A DNA stretch of 64,000 nt from Bacteriovoracaceae bacterium (GTDB taxonomy: Bacteria > Bdellovibrionota > Bacteriovoracia > Bacteriovoracales > Bacteriovoracaceae), in contig JANJTC010000005.1 of the NCBI GenBank assembly GCA_024711325.1, positions 1,054,001 through 1,118,000 of the forward strand, written 5' to 3'. Each line of letters begins with the position of its first letter. The first letter of the stretch is position 1. The notes beneath the pieces are model-generated. The model was not told where the DNA came from. It did no database searches and saw only the letters and a program-made list of their open reading frames with translations. Made by a program: the position numbers and the translations under genes. Below, piece after piece: positions 1-9,173 of this stretch.

Positions 1-1
1 T

Positions 2-82
2 GAACGCTTCAAACCGATTCCTAAAGAACTCGGCGAAGGACAGATGGATATTAAAGTACCTGTTAAATTTGTTACCATTTAG
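2..82 (+). CDS. TonB-family protein, C-terminal end (partial)
   Basis: Only the last 26 codons are inside the window, ending in TAG. The reading frame is open to the left edge and gives a short beta-strand-rich end (residues like FKPIPKEL and IKVPVKFVTI) that resembles the end of the TonB C-terminal domain, where the last strand contacts the outer membrane receptor. ExbB follows 22 bases later and ExbD after that, which is the usual partner order. TonB carries energy from the inner membrane proton force to the outer membrane. The call rests mainly on context, because most of the protein is missing. It could instead be another periplasmic protein with a TonB-like end. Confidence 0.6.
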   Translation, partial: ERFKPIPKELGEGQMDIKVPVKFVTI

Positions 83-104
83 TCTTTTATAAAAAAGGAA
101 TTTT

Positions 105-629
105 ATGCGATTGATTGATTTCATCAACGCTGGTGGATCGATTACCTGGATCCTCGTTGCTATGAATGTTGTTGGCCTTTCCCTGGTTTTGTGGCGTCTA
201 TTCATCTTCCGTGACTTTAAAAATAAAATGGAAAGTGAAGCTAAGGCCCTCGCAAAAGATATGAGTGTACGATTCAATACCACCCAACTTATTAATCATC
301 TGGATCTGGTCAAAGATGCGATCTCACAAAGGGTTCATGAACTTGAAGCTGGTATGACTACGATTAAAGTTGTTGCCACTACGGCCCCACTTTTGGGGTT
401 ATTGGGTACTGTTATTGGTATCTATGAGGCCTTCCAGGTCATTTCTTCAAGTGGTCTGTCAGATCCTGGTCAGTTTGCTTCAGGAATCTCTCTGGCATTG
501 ATTACAACCATTGTGGGACTGATTGTCGCCATCCCACACTATATCGCTCATAACTACCTTACAGGCGAGCTTGATTCCCTTGAGATTAAGATGGAAAAAT
601 ACATCGGTCCGATGTTAAAAGGCGAGTAG
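105..629 (+). CDS. exbB: ExbB/TolQ/MotA-family proton channel subunit
   Basis: This 174-residue inner membrane protein belongs to the MotA/TolQ/ExbB family, which forms the pentameric proton channel that drives TonB or TolA. Three membrane segments are visible, near residues 13-35, 90-110 and 128-150. The second carries the family hallmark TTAPLLGLLGTVIG, with the conserved threonine and glycine pattern. The ATG has an AAGGA ribosome site nine bases upstream. It is followed after three bases by exbD and preceded by a TonB-like end, so ExbB is preferred over TolQ. The protein is short compared with E. coli ExbB (about 240 residues), mostly through a smaller N-terminal part. Confidence 0.88.
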   Translation: MRLIDFINAGGSITWILVAMNVVGLSLVLWRLFIFRDFKNKMESEAKALAKDMSVRFNTTQLINHLDLVKDAISQRVHELEAGMTTIKVVATTAPLLGLLGTVIGIYEAFQVISSSGLSDPGQFASGISLALITTIVGLIVAIPHYIAHNYLTGELDSLEIKMEKYIGPMLKGE

Positions 630-632
630 ACC

Positions 633-1028
633 ATGGCACGCAGAAATCGTCGTGAGTCTTTAGCGATGGATCTCACACCATTGATTGATATGGTGTTTCT
701 TTTATTGGTGTTCTTTCTTGTGACCTCGACTTTTAAAAAAGATGAGCTGGCCCTCTTGTTGAAATTGCCAACAGTTGAACAGGGGACAGGTACAGAAAAG
801 AAAATTGAAAACTTAACCATTGAACTATCAAGTGATGAAATTGCCGTTAATGGCAAGAAGTCATCTATTGAAGAATTGCCAACAACCTTTCAGAAAACGG
901 ATAAAGAAACTCTGATCAATCTAAGGGTTGATGGAGATGTGAAATATACCCGTTTAGTAAAAGTTCTGGATCTCCTTCAGGCCAATAAGCTTGAAAACAT
1001 TTCCCTTATTACAGATAAAGAAAAATAA
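633..1028 (+). CDS. exbD: ExbD/TolR-family protein
   Basis: This 131-residue protein has one N-terminal membrane segment (about residues 17-34) and a periplasmic domain. The segment begins with the motif LTPLIDMVF, whose aspartate (D19) matches the proton-carrying aspartate of ExbD and TolR. It would sit inside the ExbB pore and contact TonB in the periplasm. It begins three bases after exbB. The transcript probably ends soon after, at the strong hairpin at 1039-1065. TolR is the alternative, but no tolA or tolB is visible nearby. Confidence 0.87.
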   Translation: MARRNRRESLAMDLTPLIDMVFLLLVFFLVTSTFKKDELALLLKLPTVEQGTGTEKKIENLTIELSSDEIAVNGKKSSIEELPTTFQKTDKETLINLRVDGDVKYTRLVKVLDLLQANKLENISLITDKEK

Positions 1029-1038
1029 TTTACATCTT

Positions 1039-1068
1039 CCAGGGTAGAAATCTCTACCCTGGTTTAAA
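1039..1068 (+). terminator. Hairpin after exbD, probable intrinsic terminator
   Basis: A perfect 10-base-pair stem (CCAGGGTAGA with TCTACCCTGG) closes on the tetraloop AATC and is followed by TTTAAAAT. The T run is short, so it may be a leaky terminator. It separates the TonB-ExbB-ExbD unit from the tolC-RND-tetR unit. Confidence 0.65.
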
Positions 1069-1075
1069 ATCCTTA

Positions 1076-1123
1076 TTGTCAGAAATTCCGTTCTTGTATA
1101 AACTGCTGTTTTAAACAACTGCT
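1076..1123 (+). promoter_or_regulatory. Candidate promoter and TetR-type operator before tolC
   Basis: A TTGTCA box (1076-1081) and a TATAAA box (1097-1102) resemble a sigma-70 promoter, although the 15-base spacer is short. Directly downstream lies the 11-base palindrome TGTTTTAAACA (1107-1117), flanked by two direct copies of AACTGCT (1101-1107 and 1117-1123). The position over the probable transcription start suits a repressor site for the TetR protein encoded at the end of the same operon. This is inference from the motif and its position. Confidence 0.4.
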
Positions 1124-1149
1124 TAAAACACTTGTACGATGGAAGTCTT

Positions 1150-2643
1150 ATGACCAAGTTATTGAAATTACTCTCTATCATTCCTTTCCTATTGAGTTGG
1201 GGTCTCTGGGCCGCCACTTTTAAACTTTCTGAAGAAAGCCTTCGGGAAGTGGCCGAAAAAGGTTCTCCTCAAATAGACCAGATTGAAGCCGCCTTCCTAA
1301 ATGCTGCTGTCAAAGAAGGCGAGAAGTCTCAAGAGTATGCTCCTGAGCTTTTCGGGCGAGGTTCTTTTTCTGAAACTCATGAAAGGGCCATCATTCAGTT
1401 TCAGCCTATTTTTAGTCCCATTAAACAGGCCCAGTTGGGTGTTCAAAAGAAATTCAGACAAGGTTTTGATACCAGTGCCTATGTAGTGACTGATCAGCGA
1501 AGTGCCAATTCTGCAGCAATCGGAAAATTTGATAATGTGACCACCACTACCTTGGCCTTCACTGTGCAGATGGATCTGTGGAAAAATATTTTTGGAAGAA
1601 TGAGTAAAGCCGAGCTTGAATCTTCAGAGCTGGAAAAAAAACGCGCTCAAATAGAAAAAGATATTCAACTTAAATCTTTTAAAATTTCTCTTCGGAGAGT
1701 TTATTGGTCACTGGTGGCCAATAATGAGGCCCGTCTTATTTCGCAAGAATTATTAAAAACGGCCCAAAAGCAATTAGATGAATCTAAGTTACGCTTAAAA
1801 AATGCAGTGGCCGAAGCGGATGAAGTGGCCAGGTATGAAGCTCAGCTCGCATCCCGACAGGGCACACTGTTGTATCTGGAGTATCAAAAAGAAATTTTCA
1901 TAAAACAGTTAAGAAATCTTTTACCTGAGTTATCCCGGCACGAACTTGAACTACAAAAGTATGATTTAAATAAGACTTTGACTGAAGTGTTAATGTGTAC
2001 AGCTGCCATTGCACAGCAACCATCAGTACCATTTGAACATACTCAATATGATGAAACTGTTGCACTCTTAAAACAGATTAAGTCAAACAACGCCTTGGTA
2101 AACTCCCGTTACGCTGATGCAGATGTCAGTTTATTTGGAACCGTAAAATCAACCGGGATAGGTTCAGACTCCGTTCACCAGAGACTTACCCGTGGGAATT
2201 ACGGAGATTCATTTAGTGATCAGACTGACCAAAATCGCACAGGTTATGAAGTAGGGGTTAGTTTTAATTTACCTCTTGGGAGTGTTAAGGAAGGCACTGA
2301 ACGGGTAAAAGAACTCTATGATGAGAAAAGGCTACTGGCCCTCATCAATTCTACCAACATTCAAGTTGAGACGACTCACCAGCAATTATCAAAATCGATA
2401 GCACTTCTAACCAGTGTGATTCGGGCCCAAAAAGTCAGTTCTGAGCAGTTGTCAAAAAGATTAAAACTGATGCGCAAGAAGTATGAACAGGCGCGAGTGA
2501 GTGTTGATGAATTAGTTAATGATCAGGATGCTCTTTTGAATTCTGAACTCACAACGATTGAAACGCAGTTGCAGATTCTCAATACCTTATTTGATTATCT
2601 GGTGATTTTTACTGAAACTCCATGTCCCTTTAATAGGAATTAA
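1150..2643 (+). CDS. TolC-like outer membrane efflux protein
   Basis: The product (497 residues) is an outer membrane factor of the TolC family, the exit duct of tripartite efflux systems. I place the start at the ATG at 1150, not the in-frame codon at 1132, because GGAAG sits five bases upstream and the protein then opens with a clean signal peptide (basic MTKLLK, hydrophobic core, cleavage near WAA). The rest shows two halves rich in long amphipathic helices, about residues 140-260 and 370-480, as expected for the helical barrel. The RND pump gene starts three bases after its stop. The substrate cannot be read from the sequence. Confidence 0.85.
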   Translation: MTKLLKLLSIIPFLLSWGLWAATFKLSEESLREVAEKGSPQIDQIEAAFLNAAVKEGEKSQEYAPELFGRGSFSETHERAIIQFQPIFSPIKQAQLGVQKKFRQGFDTSAYVVTDQRSANSAAIGKFDNVTTTTLAFTVQMDLWKNIFGRMSKAELESSELEKKRAQIEKDIQLKSFKISLRRVYWSLVANNEARLISQELLKTAQKQLDESKLRLKNAVAEADEVARYEAQLASRQGTLLYLEYQKEIFIKQLRNLLPELSRHELELQKYDLNKTLTEVLMCTAAIAQQPSVPFEHTQYDETVALLKQIKSNNALVNSRYADADVSLFGTVKSTGIGSDSVHQRLTRGNYGDSFSDQTDQNRTGYEVGVSFNLPLGSVKEGTERVKELYDEKRLLALINSTNIQVETTHQQLSKSIALLTSVIRAQKVSSEQLSKRLKLMRKKYEQARVSVDELVNDQDALLNSELTTIETQLQILNTLFDYLVIFTETPCPFNRN

Positions 2644-2646
2644 TAT

Positions 2647-5600
2647 ATGAGAAAATTAGCTCATTTTTGTATCACTAATCCCAAACTGACTTTCGTCGTC
2701 ACCGTGTTTTTGATCATATTCGGTTTACTGGGTATTAAGAAAATGAATGCGGAGTCTTATCCTTCCGTGGATTTTGCCACTGCTATCATTGAAACAGAAT
2801 ATTATGGTGCCACCCCTGAAGACATAGAAGTTAAAATCACCAAACCAATAGAAGATGAAATTCGGACTGTTTCGGGTCTGAAGGATGTTCGTTCAGTTTC
2901 TCAGGCAGGCAGAAGTAAGATTGTAGTCCGTGTGGATATGGATAATCCAAAAGTCATCGTTAAAGACGTCATGTCAGATCTTCAAAAGGCAATTGATCGC
3001 GCCAAAGATCTTCCGCTGGATTTAAGGGAAAAACCTAAGTTTACAGAAATTAAATCGGAGGAATTTGCGGCCCTGGAACTTGCGGTTGTAGGTCCTAATA
3101 ATGATCGTCAGCGCGATATTATCGCTGATGCGCTTAAAGAAGATATTGAAGATGATAAAAACGTTAAGGCGGTTGTCCTTGAAGGATACCGTGAACGTGA
3201 ATTTGAAATTGAGCTTTCTATCAAAAAACTTGATGCCTTCCATATTGGGGTGGATGAAGTTCTAAGAAAAATCCAGGCGAGAAATACCAATACCCCTGGG
3301 GGAGAACTTGAGGATGGTTCTATCCAGCGGCTGGTAAAAGTTGATGGGAAAGTCAAGAATGCTCAAGAGCTGGCGATGACTCCTATCCGGTCTTCTTTTT
3401 CAGGACAAATCATTTATCTCAAAGATGTCGCTCAGGTTAAAGACGGTCAGGAAGAGGCCCGCACGCTGACCCGCTATATGGGAGAAGAGGCGACTTTACT
3501 GACTGTTCAGAAAAAGGGTGGCGCTGATACTTTGAAATTAGTGGATCATGTCCGCCCACTGCTCAAGAAGTATGAAGAAAAATATAAAGGAAAAGTTAAA
3601 TTCTATATTTTTAATGATGAAGGAGTTCGGGTTGAGGCAAAACTCAATACTCTCTCCTCCAATGCGATGTCAGGTTTGGTCGTAGTTGTCTGTGTCTTGT
3701 TATTTTTCATGCCAGGACGTATTGGTATGATGGTCGCTCTTTCACTACCGATTTCTCTCTTCGCCACCCTGGGGCTTATGCCTTCATTTGGATTGACCTT
3801 AAACTCAATCACGATCCTCGCCTTGATTATTTCAATGGGGATGTTGGTTGATAACAGTGTCGTAATCTCGGAAGAATATATCCGAAGAAGGCAATTAGGG
3901 GCTAAATCCCTGGATGCGGCTGTTGAAACGGTTCACAATATGTGGATTCCGATTTCTGCGACAGCCTTTACCACAATTGCTGCTTTTTTACCAATGTTAG
4001 TGACCACTGGTATTATGGGACGCTTTATCTACGCCATCCCTGTTGTGGTAACCGTGGCCTTGTTATTTTGTCTTCTGGAATGTTTCTTGCTTCTTCCAAT
4101 GCGTCTGCATTTGCTGGCCGGCAGGATGGATGTGGGATCTGTTGATGTTAAAAAATCCGGATGGTTCGAAAAGTTCTCAGCAAAGTTTGAAAAGTTCATG
4201 GCCTGGGCGATAGATCGACGTTACTGGACCGCCGCTGGTGGTCTTGGGATTATCATTTTTTCATTCATTGTGATTGGTGTTTTTAATAAATTTATCCTGT
4301 TCCCACCTGAACAAACTGAAATTTATCTTGCTCGCATAGAGTTGCCTGCTACGACTAAAGTTGAAAGAACCTATGAGGTCACTAAGCAGTTGGAAGAAAG
4401 AATCAAGGAAGTTTTAGGGAATAAAATTCTTAAGCATTCTGTTTCTCTGGCAGGAACTTCCCTGGCGATGCCTACGGATATCAAAGGTCAGTTCGGTGAC
4501 AATGTTGGCTTGGTTAAAATGTATGCTACGGAGTATGCCAAGAATAATATTGTTTATACCGACGTTCTGAAAATGCTCCAGGAGATCAAAATTCCAGAAG
4601 CAGTGGAACTGACTTTTGAAGAACAGGTCAATGGACCTCCGGTAGGTGCACCTGTGACTGTTACTTTTAGATCAAATAATGGGGAAAGCCTGACATCCTT
4701 GATTGGAAAGATTACGGACAGGCTTAAAGAAGTAAATGGCGTCTATGATGTAAAAGTAGATGAAGTCTTTGGCCCTGATGAAGTTAAGGTTATTCTGGAT
4801 TATGAGAAAGTCGACAGACTTGGCCTGACTACGGCATCAGTAGGCAACACAGTCAGAACTGCGTTGACTGGAACTTTTGTTTCTGATGTCACCTTGAATA
4901 ACAAAGAAGCTGAAATAAAGGTTAAGTTTGGAGATGTTTCGAAAAAGAACATCAATGATCTAAGTAATGTGAAGATCATGGATGCCAGAGGCAATCTGGT
5001 TCCACTTTCACTCTTGGCGAAATTTGAAACAACCCGAGGGACTCCTCAGGTGAAGCGTTATGACTATAAACGTGCCAAAACGGTAACCGCTAACGTTCAA
5101 ACTAACATTATCACTTCAGTGGCCGCCAACCAGATTGTGAAAAATACTTTTGAGAAAATTGCCAAAGCACATCCGGACGTTTCAATGGTCTTCGGTGGGC
5201 AGCAGGAGAGCACGAATGAATCCATGGCCTCGTTAGGAAATGCCATGGTTCTGGCCCTTATCGGCATTTATGCCATCATGGTTTATATCTTCCGCTCTTA
5301 TCTGGCACCAGGCCTGATCCTGACAACCATTCCCCTTGGACTTCTTGGAGTTTCAGTTTCTTTTTGGGCCCACGGACGTCCAGTGAGTTTCCTGGCCATG
5401 ATCGGTGTGATTGGTCTGGCCGGTATTATCGTGAATAATGGGATTATTCTCATCGACTTCATTAATCAGATGAAGGATGAAGGTAAGATGACGATGCGGG
5501 AGATACTTATTAAAGCTCCTACCATTCGTCTTAAGCCGGTTATGGCAACATCCTTAACAACAATGGGTGGTCTTTTCCCGACTGCTTATGGAATTGGCGG

Positions 5601-5811
5601 GGCCGATGCTATGCTTATTCCAATGACCATGGCCATGGCCTGGGGACTCACCACAGGGACAATCCTGACTTTAATCTGGATTCCTTCCGGTTACGCAATC
5701 ATTGAAGACATGATGAAGCTGGTGAACAAGATCCCATTCTTTGCCAGACGCGCGGCCCTCATTGAAGAAGAGCGACAAAACGAAGTCCTGGATGGAGCGA
5801 GGTCCGTATGA
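2647..5811 (+). CDS. RND-family efflux pump, inner membrane subunit
   Basis: This 1054-residue protein has the length and duplicated layout of AcrB-type RND pumps: a membrane helix near residues 10-30, a large periplasmic loop, helices from about 335 to 560, a second large loop, and a final helix bundle from about 885. It would export compounds using the proton gradient. The proton-relay region of helix 4 reads GMLVDNSVV (D402-N403), so only one of the two AcrB aspartates is kept, and helix 10 reads IIVNNGII where AcrB has its lysine. This VDN/VNN arrangement is found in many bacterial RND pumps outside the AcrB group. It lies between tolC and tetR; no membrane fusion protein gene is visible. 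Confidence 0.88.
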   Translation: MRKLAHFCITNPKLTFVVTVFLIIFGLLGIKKMNAESYPSVDFATAIIETEYYGATPEDIEVKITKPIEDEIRTVSGLKDVRSVSQAGRSKIVVRVDMDNPKVIVKDVMSDLQKAIDRAKDLPLDLREKPKFTEIKSEEFAALELAVVGPNNDRQRDIIADALKEDIEDDKNVKAVVLEGYREREFEIELSIKKLDAFHIGVDEVLRKIQARNTNTPGGELEDGSIQRLVKVDGKVKNAQELAMTPIRSSFSGQIIYLKDVAQVKDGQEEARTLTRYMGEEATLLTVQKKGGADTLKLVDHVRPLLKKYEEKYKGKVKFYIFNDEGVRVEAKLNTLSSNAMSGLVVVVCVLLFFMPGRIGMMVALSLPISLFATLGLMPSFGLTLNSITILALIISMGMLVDNSVVISEEYIRRRQLGAKSLDAAVETVHNMWIPISATAFTTIAAFLPMLVTTGIMGRFIYAIPVVVTVALLFCLLECFLLLPMRLHLLAGRMDVGSVDVKKSGWFEKFSAKFEKFMAWAIDRRYWTAAGGLGIIIFSFIVIGVFNKFILFPPEQTEIYLARIELPATTKVERTYEVTKQLEERIKEVLGNKILKHSVSLAGTSLAMPTDIKGQFGDNVGLVKMYATEYAKNNIVYTDVLKMLQEIKIPEAVELTFEEQVNGPPVGAPVTVTFRSNNGESLTSLIGKITDRLKEVNGVYDVKVDEVFGPDEVKVILDYEKVDRLGLTTASVGNTVRTALTGTFVSDVTLNNKEAEIKVKFGDVSKKNINDLSNVKIMDARGNLVPLSLLAKFETTRGTPQVKRYDYKRAKTVTANVQTNIITSVAANQIVKNTFEKIAKAHPDVSMVFGGQQESTNESMASLGNAMVLALIGIYAIMVYIFRSYLAPGLILTTIPLGLLGVSVSFWAHGRPVSFLAMIGVIGLAGIIVNNGIILIDFINQMKDEGKMTMREILIKAPTIRLKPVMATSLTTMGGLFPTAYGIGGADAMLIPMTMAMAWGLTTGTILTLIWIPSGYAIIEDMMKLVNKIPFFARRAALIEEERQNEVLDGARSV

Positions 5812-6416
5812 CCGATATTGATACCCGAGAAAAAATTATGGAAGCCGCCAGGATCCTCTTTGCAGATCATGGCTTTGAAGGCACCTCAGTGCGGGAAATT
5901 GCCAAGGCGGCAGAAGTCAATGTCGCCTCACTCAATTATCATTTTTCCAGTAAGGAGAAATTATTTCTTGAGATTCTTCAGACCGGCTACACTGAGTGCG
6001 CTTTACAATTAAAATCGATGTATGAGTACAATCAGGGCAACCTTGAGCAGACCCTGATTGATCTCTTCTGTTATTTCCTGGAAAATTCGCCTGACTTGAT
6101 TTCACATTTTAAAATGATGATGTCCTCTCAGCATTCTCATCACCTGGTATCACAGGGGTCCTCTGAAGACAGTCTCTATGGACCTCCAGGTGGAATGCTG
6201 ATTGCTGAGGCCCTGAAAAAAGAAGTCCCACAAGTTTCAGATGAAGATCTTATTTGGGGGATGAGGACAATATTTAGCCACATCACCCATATTGCCCTCA
6301 TTCATAACTGTTGCATGAAGATGAATAACACCATTGCCTACTCATCCCAACAGGACTTGGAGCGAGGAATCCGGAAATTAATTCAGATGGTGCTGCGAGA
6401 GCTGAAACAGAAATAG
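5808..6416 (+). CDS. TetR/AcrR-family transcriptional regulator
   Basis: The 202-residue product begins with a typical TetR DNA-binding domain at about residues 8-54, including GFEGTSVREIAKAAEV as the helix-turn-helix and LNYHFSSKEKLF after it. The C-terminal helices should bind a ligand and dimerise. The start overlaps the pump stop by four bases (ATGA), so translation is coupled. It probably represses the tolC-RND-tetR operon through the palindrome near 1107-1117 and is released by a pump substrate. That regulatory circuit is inferred from family behaviour and gene order. Confidence 0.88.
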   Translation: MTDIDTREKIMEAARILFADHGFEGTSVREIAKAAEVNVASLNYHFSSKEKLFLEILQTGYTECALQLKSMYEYNQGNLEQTLIDLFCYFLENSPDLISHFKMMMSSQHSHHLVSQGSSEDSLYGPPGGMLIAEALKKEVPQVSDEDLIWGMRTIFSHITHIALIHNCCMKMNNTIAYSSQQDLERGIRKLIQMVLRELKQK

Positions 6417-6543
6417 GTTAACTTACTGGAATTTTATTCAGCATCCTCTTGAGAAAAAGTTAAGCATTACTTTTTTACTCACTCTATAGGTCCATTCTTA
6501 ATGCGGTGCTATGGTGTCCTTAAATAATCAAGGACTTCTATAC

Positions 6544-7818
6544 ATGCGTCTCTTTATTTTAGGCCTGTGGCTATTCTCGCTCCCGGTGTTGGCAGATACA
6601 GTTAGTTTTCGCAATGATCGTGAAGGGGAGACTTACTATTCTTCAAGATCCAATAAACGGGCGATGAATGCGGCCGTCAAAAAACTTGGAGAAGGGACTA
6701 TTGGCGATGCCTTTAACGAGGTTTTAAAAGAGACTAAGAAAAGTAATCTATGCTCATTTACCTTTAATCAATCTCTCCTGCAAAAACTAAAAGATCAGAA
6801 TCCTAAATTTAAAGAATATGAAGGTGCGCTTTTCTATTTGAGAAGTCAAAACCAGTTGGATGATTCGACAGTTAGAATTCTGATTAATGCTCATGAGACC
6901 GTTACTACGAAAGTATATGATAAAAACGAAGATCAATTACGTCTTCCTTCAGATGCTCTTACCCACGAGATCCTTCCTATCATAAAAAGCTTTGAAGGTA
7001 GATTTTTGCGTAATAACTGTTTTGATGATGCCTATAAAAGTCTATATGGTGAAATCCGTAGTGTCTTTGACAAGGTAACCAGTCGGCAGCTGGAAGCTCT
7101 CTTCTATGAGGCCTTTATTCAAAATCATATTGATGAAAACCTTTATATTCGACTGGAGCAGGCCAGAAAAAATGAACTGGAACTCAAAGGTCTCACACTT
7201 AAAGCTTATTATCAGAAAGTTTCAAGTTTAAGAAATCAGTATCCATTGCGGGATACTGAAGAGAAAAGTAGTTACGTTACCCAGAAAGTCTCCAAGATGA
7301 AGCTCAGCCGCAGACAATATCTGCTCGAAAACTACACTGACATGCAGATTGTTTTCATGGGTAACATCATTAAGAAGTTACGAACCAGACTGGAGTCACC
7401 TAAGGCCGAGATCCTGATTTATGACCGGAATGAGGGAGTGGAGACTATCTTGCTCGAGCCAATGGAAAGATTCCGACTGGCGATTAAACTCCTTCGTAAA
7501 GAGATGGCTTATCTATCTCTCAATACATTTTTCTATGGTGGATCTCCAAGTTATCTTGATCTTATGACGGCAGCTTTTGAACTCGGGATTATACCGGCCT
7601 CGGAATTAGATGAGCTTGTGGGCATTGAAGAAATCTGGAACCCTAAGAAGACTTTCTGGCAGAAGGCAAGAGTCTGGGTCACCACTTTCGGAACTGTCGC
7701 GACCATTTTGATTCCACCCCCATATGGATTCATACCGGCCCTGGCCCTGGTAGTTATTGAATATACTGCTGGAAATGAAAAGAATGCAAACGAGGAAGAC
7801 CCTACGAGTCTATTTTAA
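6544..7818 (+). CDS. Secreted or membrane-anchored protein of unknown function
   Basis: I do not recognise this 424-residue protein. The ATG at 6544 is chosen because AAGGA lies nine bases upstream and the protein then starts with a signal peptide (MRLFILGLWLFSLPVLADT). An in-frame codon at 6511 would put eleven residues ahead of it. The body is helical and charged. The C-terminal end, about residues 375-415, has two hydrophobic stretches separated by IPPPYGFIP that could be a membrane hairpin. One base separates its stop from the next gene, a probable zinc peptidase, so the two are likely made together. Confidence 0.6.
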   Translation: MRLFILGLWLFSLPVLADTVSFRNDREGETYYSSRSNKRAMNAAVKKLGEGTIGDAFNEVLKETKKSNLCSFTFNQSLLQKLKDQNPKFKEYEGALFYLRSQNQLDDSTVRILINAHETVTTKVYDKNEDQLRLPSDALTHEILPIIKSFEGRFLRNNCFDDAYKSLYGEIRSVFDKVTSRQLEALFYEAFIQNHIDENLYIRLEQARKNELELKGLTLKAYYQKVSSLRNQYPLRDTEEKSSYVTQKVSKMKLSRRQYLLENYTDMQIVFMGNIIKKLRTRLESPKAEILIYDRNEGVETILLEPMERFRLAIKLLRKEMAYLSLNTFFYGGSPSYLDLMTAAFELGIIPASELDELVGIEEIWNPKKTFWQKARVWVTTFGTVATILIPPPYGFIPALALVVIEYTAGNEKNANEEDPTSLF

Positions 7819-7819
7819 T

Positions 7820-9037
7820 ATGAAAACAAAACTTATACTTTTCACTTTATTGTTCACTAATTTCACTCTGGCCCAGTCCCTTGAACGACGGGTAGAAGTT
7901 GTGACTCGAACCGAAAGCAATAAGCCTCGAGTTGAAGAAGTTGTTCTTACTGATTTAATTTCCGCTGAAAGTTTTGACGGGGAATATTTCAAAATTGTTA
8001 AAGGTAAGTCAGATGAGGCGATCCGTTTTGATGACCCGGAAGAGTTATCTTTCAGGGCCGCTACAGCTTATTATCATCTGACCAAGGCCCGCACTTATTT
8101 TATTCAGAAAGTTAAGTCTGATTATGTGGCCACTTTACCAAAGATGGTGATCCGGATTGAGCACACCAATCAATTCTCAGAGCTGGGACATTTCGCGCAT
8201 GATAATCTTGGACCTCAGTTTAATAATGCTCTGACAGTTCCCGCTGGAAAAGGACTTGCTTCCAAGGGAGTAAAACCTTGGGGAATGGAAATCTGGTTTC
8301 GTCCCATGAAGCGCGTTCATTTACGTGATCTTAAGACGAATAATCTGGGGAACCAGGAGTTTCAAGTTCTGATGTCCAGATTCCGAAATCAGATTCACAT
8401 GCAATCTTTACAGCGCTTCATCACCCAGCTGGTCATTGCTGTAACGGCCGAAGCCTCAGGCGATATCCTTACCACTGATGCCTTGGTTCGCACTGTTGGT
8501 GCAAGCCTCATTATGGAAGCGGGTTATCAGTTTTATGAACCCATCAGTAAATTGTTTTCCCGCAAATGGTACTGGCTGGATTCAGCTTTAGTTCCGGAAA
8601 TTATTTATCATGAATATGCTCATGCGGCACTTTCAGATCAATTAGTTTTGTCTCACTCAACTGCGACGATTGAAGGCATGGCGGATTTTTTTGCAGGTCA
8701 GATCGCAAACTCACCTAAGCTTGCGAAGAAAATTAAAAAGTACAATACCTTCAACGGTAAGGACGCCACTAAGAAACAAGACTACATGCTACAGTTTGAA
8801 GCAACTGAATATGCAAATACTGATTTTGTCTTTGGCATGTTGTGGGAAATAAAAAATATCTTAGGTCAGGAGCAGGGCGAAGTTTTCATGTATGAGCTTC
8901 GGAAAAAGATCACTACTAATGCTTCCATTCGGGGTCAACTGATCGAGGGAATCCTCACTACCTGTGATGAAGTTTGTGAGACTCCCTTTGTGGATAAACT
9001 TCGCATCTTAAAGGCATTGAACCTTAGGGGAATCTAA
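7820..9037 (+). CDS. Secreted protein with HExxH zinc-peptidase motif
   Basis: The 405-residue product starts with a signal peptide (MKTKLILFTLLFTNFTLAQS); I reject the in-frame upstream start at 7757 because it would bury this peptide. Residues 264-268 read HEYAH inside a hydrophobic helix and are followed by E285 in TIEGMADFFAG, a spacing that fits a gluzincin-type zinc site (two histidines and a downstream glutamate, with E265 catalytic). An envelope or secreted metallopeptidase is the best reading, but no named family is recognised. It follows the preceding unknown gene after one base and probably acts with it. Confidence 0.62.
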   Translation: MKTKLILFTLLFTNFTLAQSLERRVEVVTRTESNKPRVEEVVLTDLISAESFDGEYFKIVKGKSDEAIRFDDPEELSFRAATAYYHLTKARTYFIQKVKSDYVATLPKMVIRIEHTNQFSELGHFAHDNLGPQFNNALTVPAGKGLASKGVKPWGMEIWFRPMKRVHLRDLKTNNLGNQEFQVLMSRFRNQIHMQSLQRFITQLVIAVTAEASGDILTTDALVRTVGASLIMEAGYQFYEPISKLFSRKWYWLDSALVPEIIYHEYAHAALSDQLVLSHSTATIEGMADFFAGQIANSPKLAKKIKKYNTFNGKDATKKQDYMLQFEATEYANTDFVFGMLWEIKNILGQEQGEVFMYELRKKITTNASIRGQLIEGILTTCDEVCETPFVDKLRILKALNLRGI

Positions 9038-9173
9038 ATTACGGTGCCAAAACGCCACTGATTTCCCTGTAAGAATGTGAAAAAGTTTTACATTGCATTA
9101 TTTACCTTGTTTAAGGTCAACGGATAGAAGTATTTAAACTTCAATTTAAGAAAAACATCACCAGGAGGTCCTT

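Noticed and set aside
2647..5811. Heavy-metal (CusA-type) pump
   Set aside because: The helix 4 motif of metal pumps is absent, and the VDN/VNN arrangement and the lack of metal-binding partners point to a general RND pump.
6511..6543. Earlier start of the unknown protein at 6544
   Set aside because: The extra residues interrupt a clean signal peptide, and the AAGGA site fits the later ATG.
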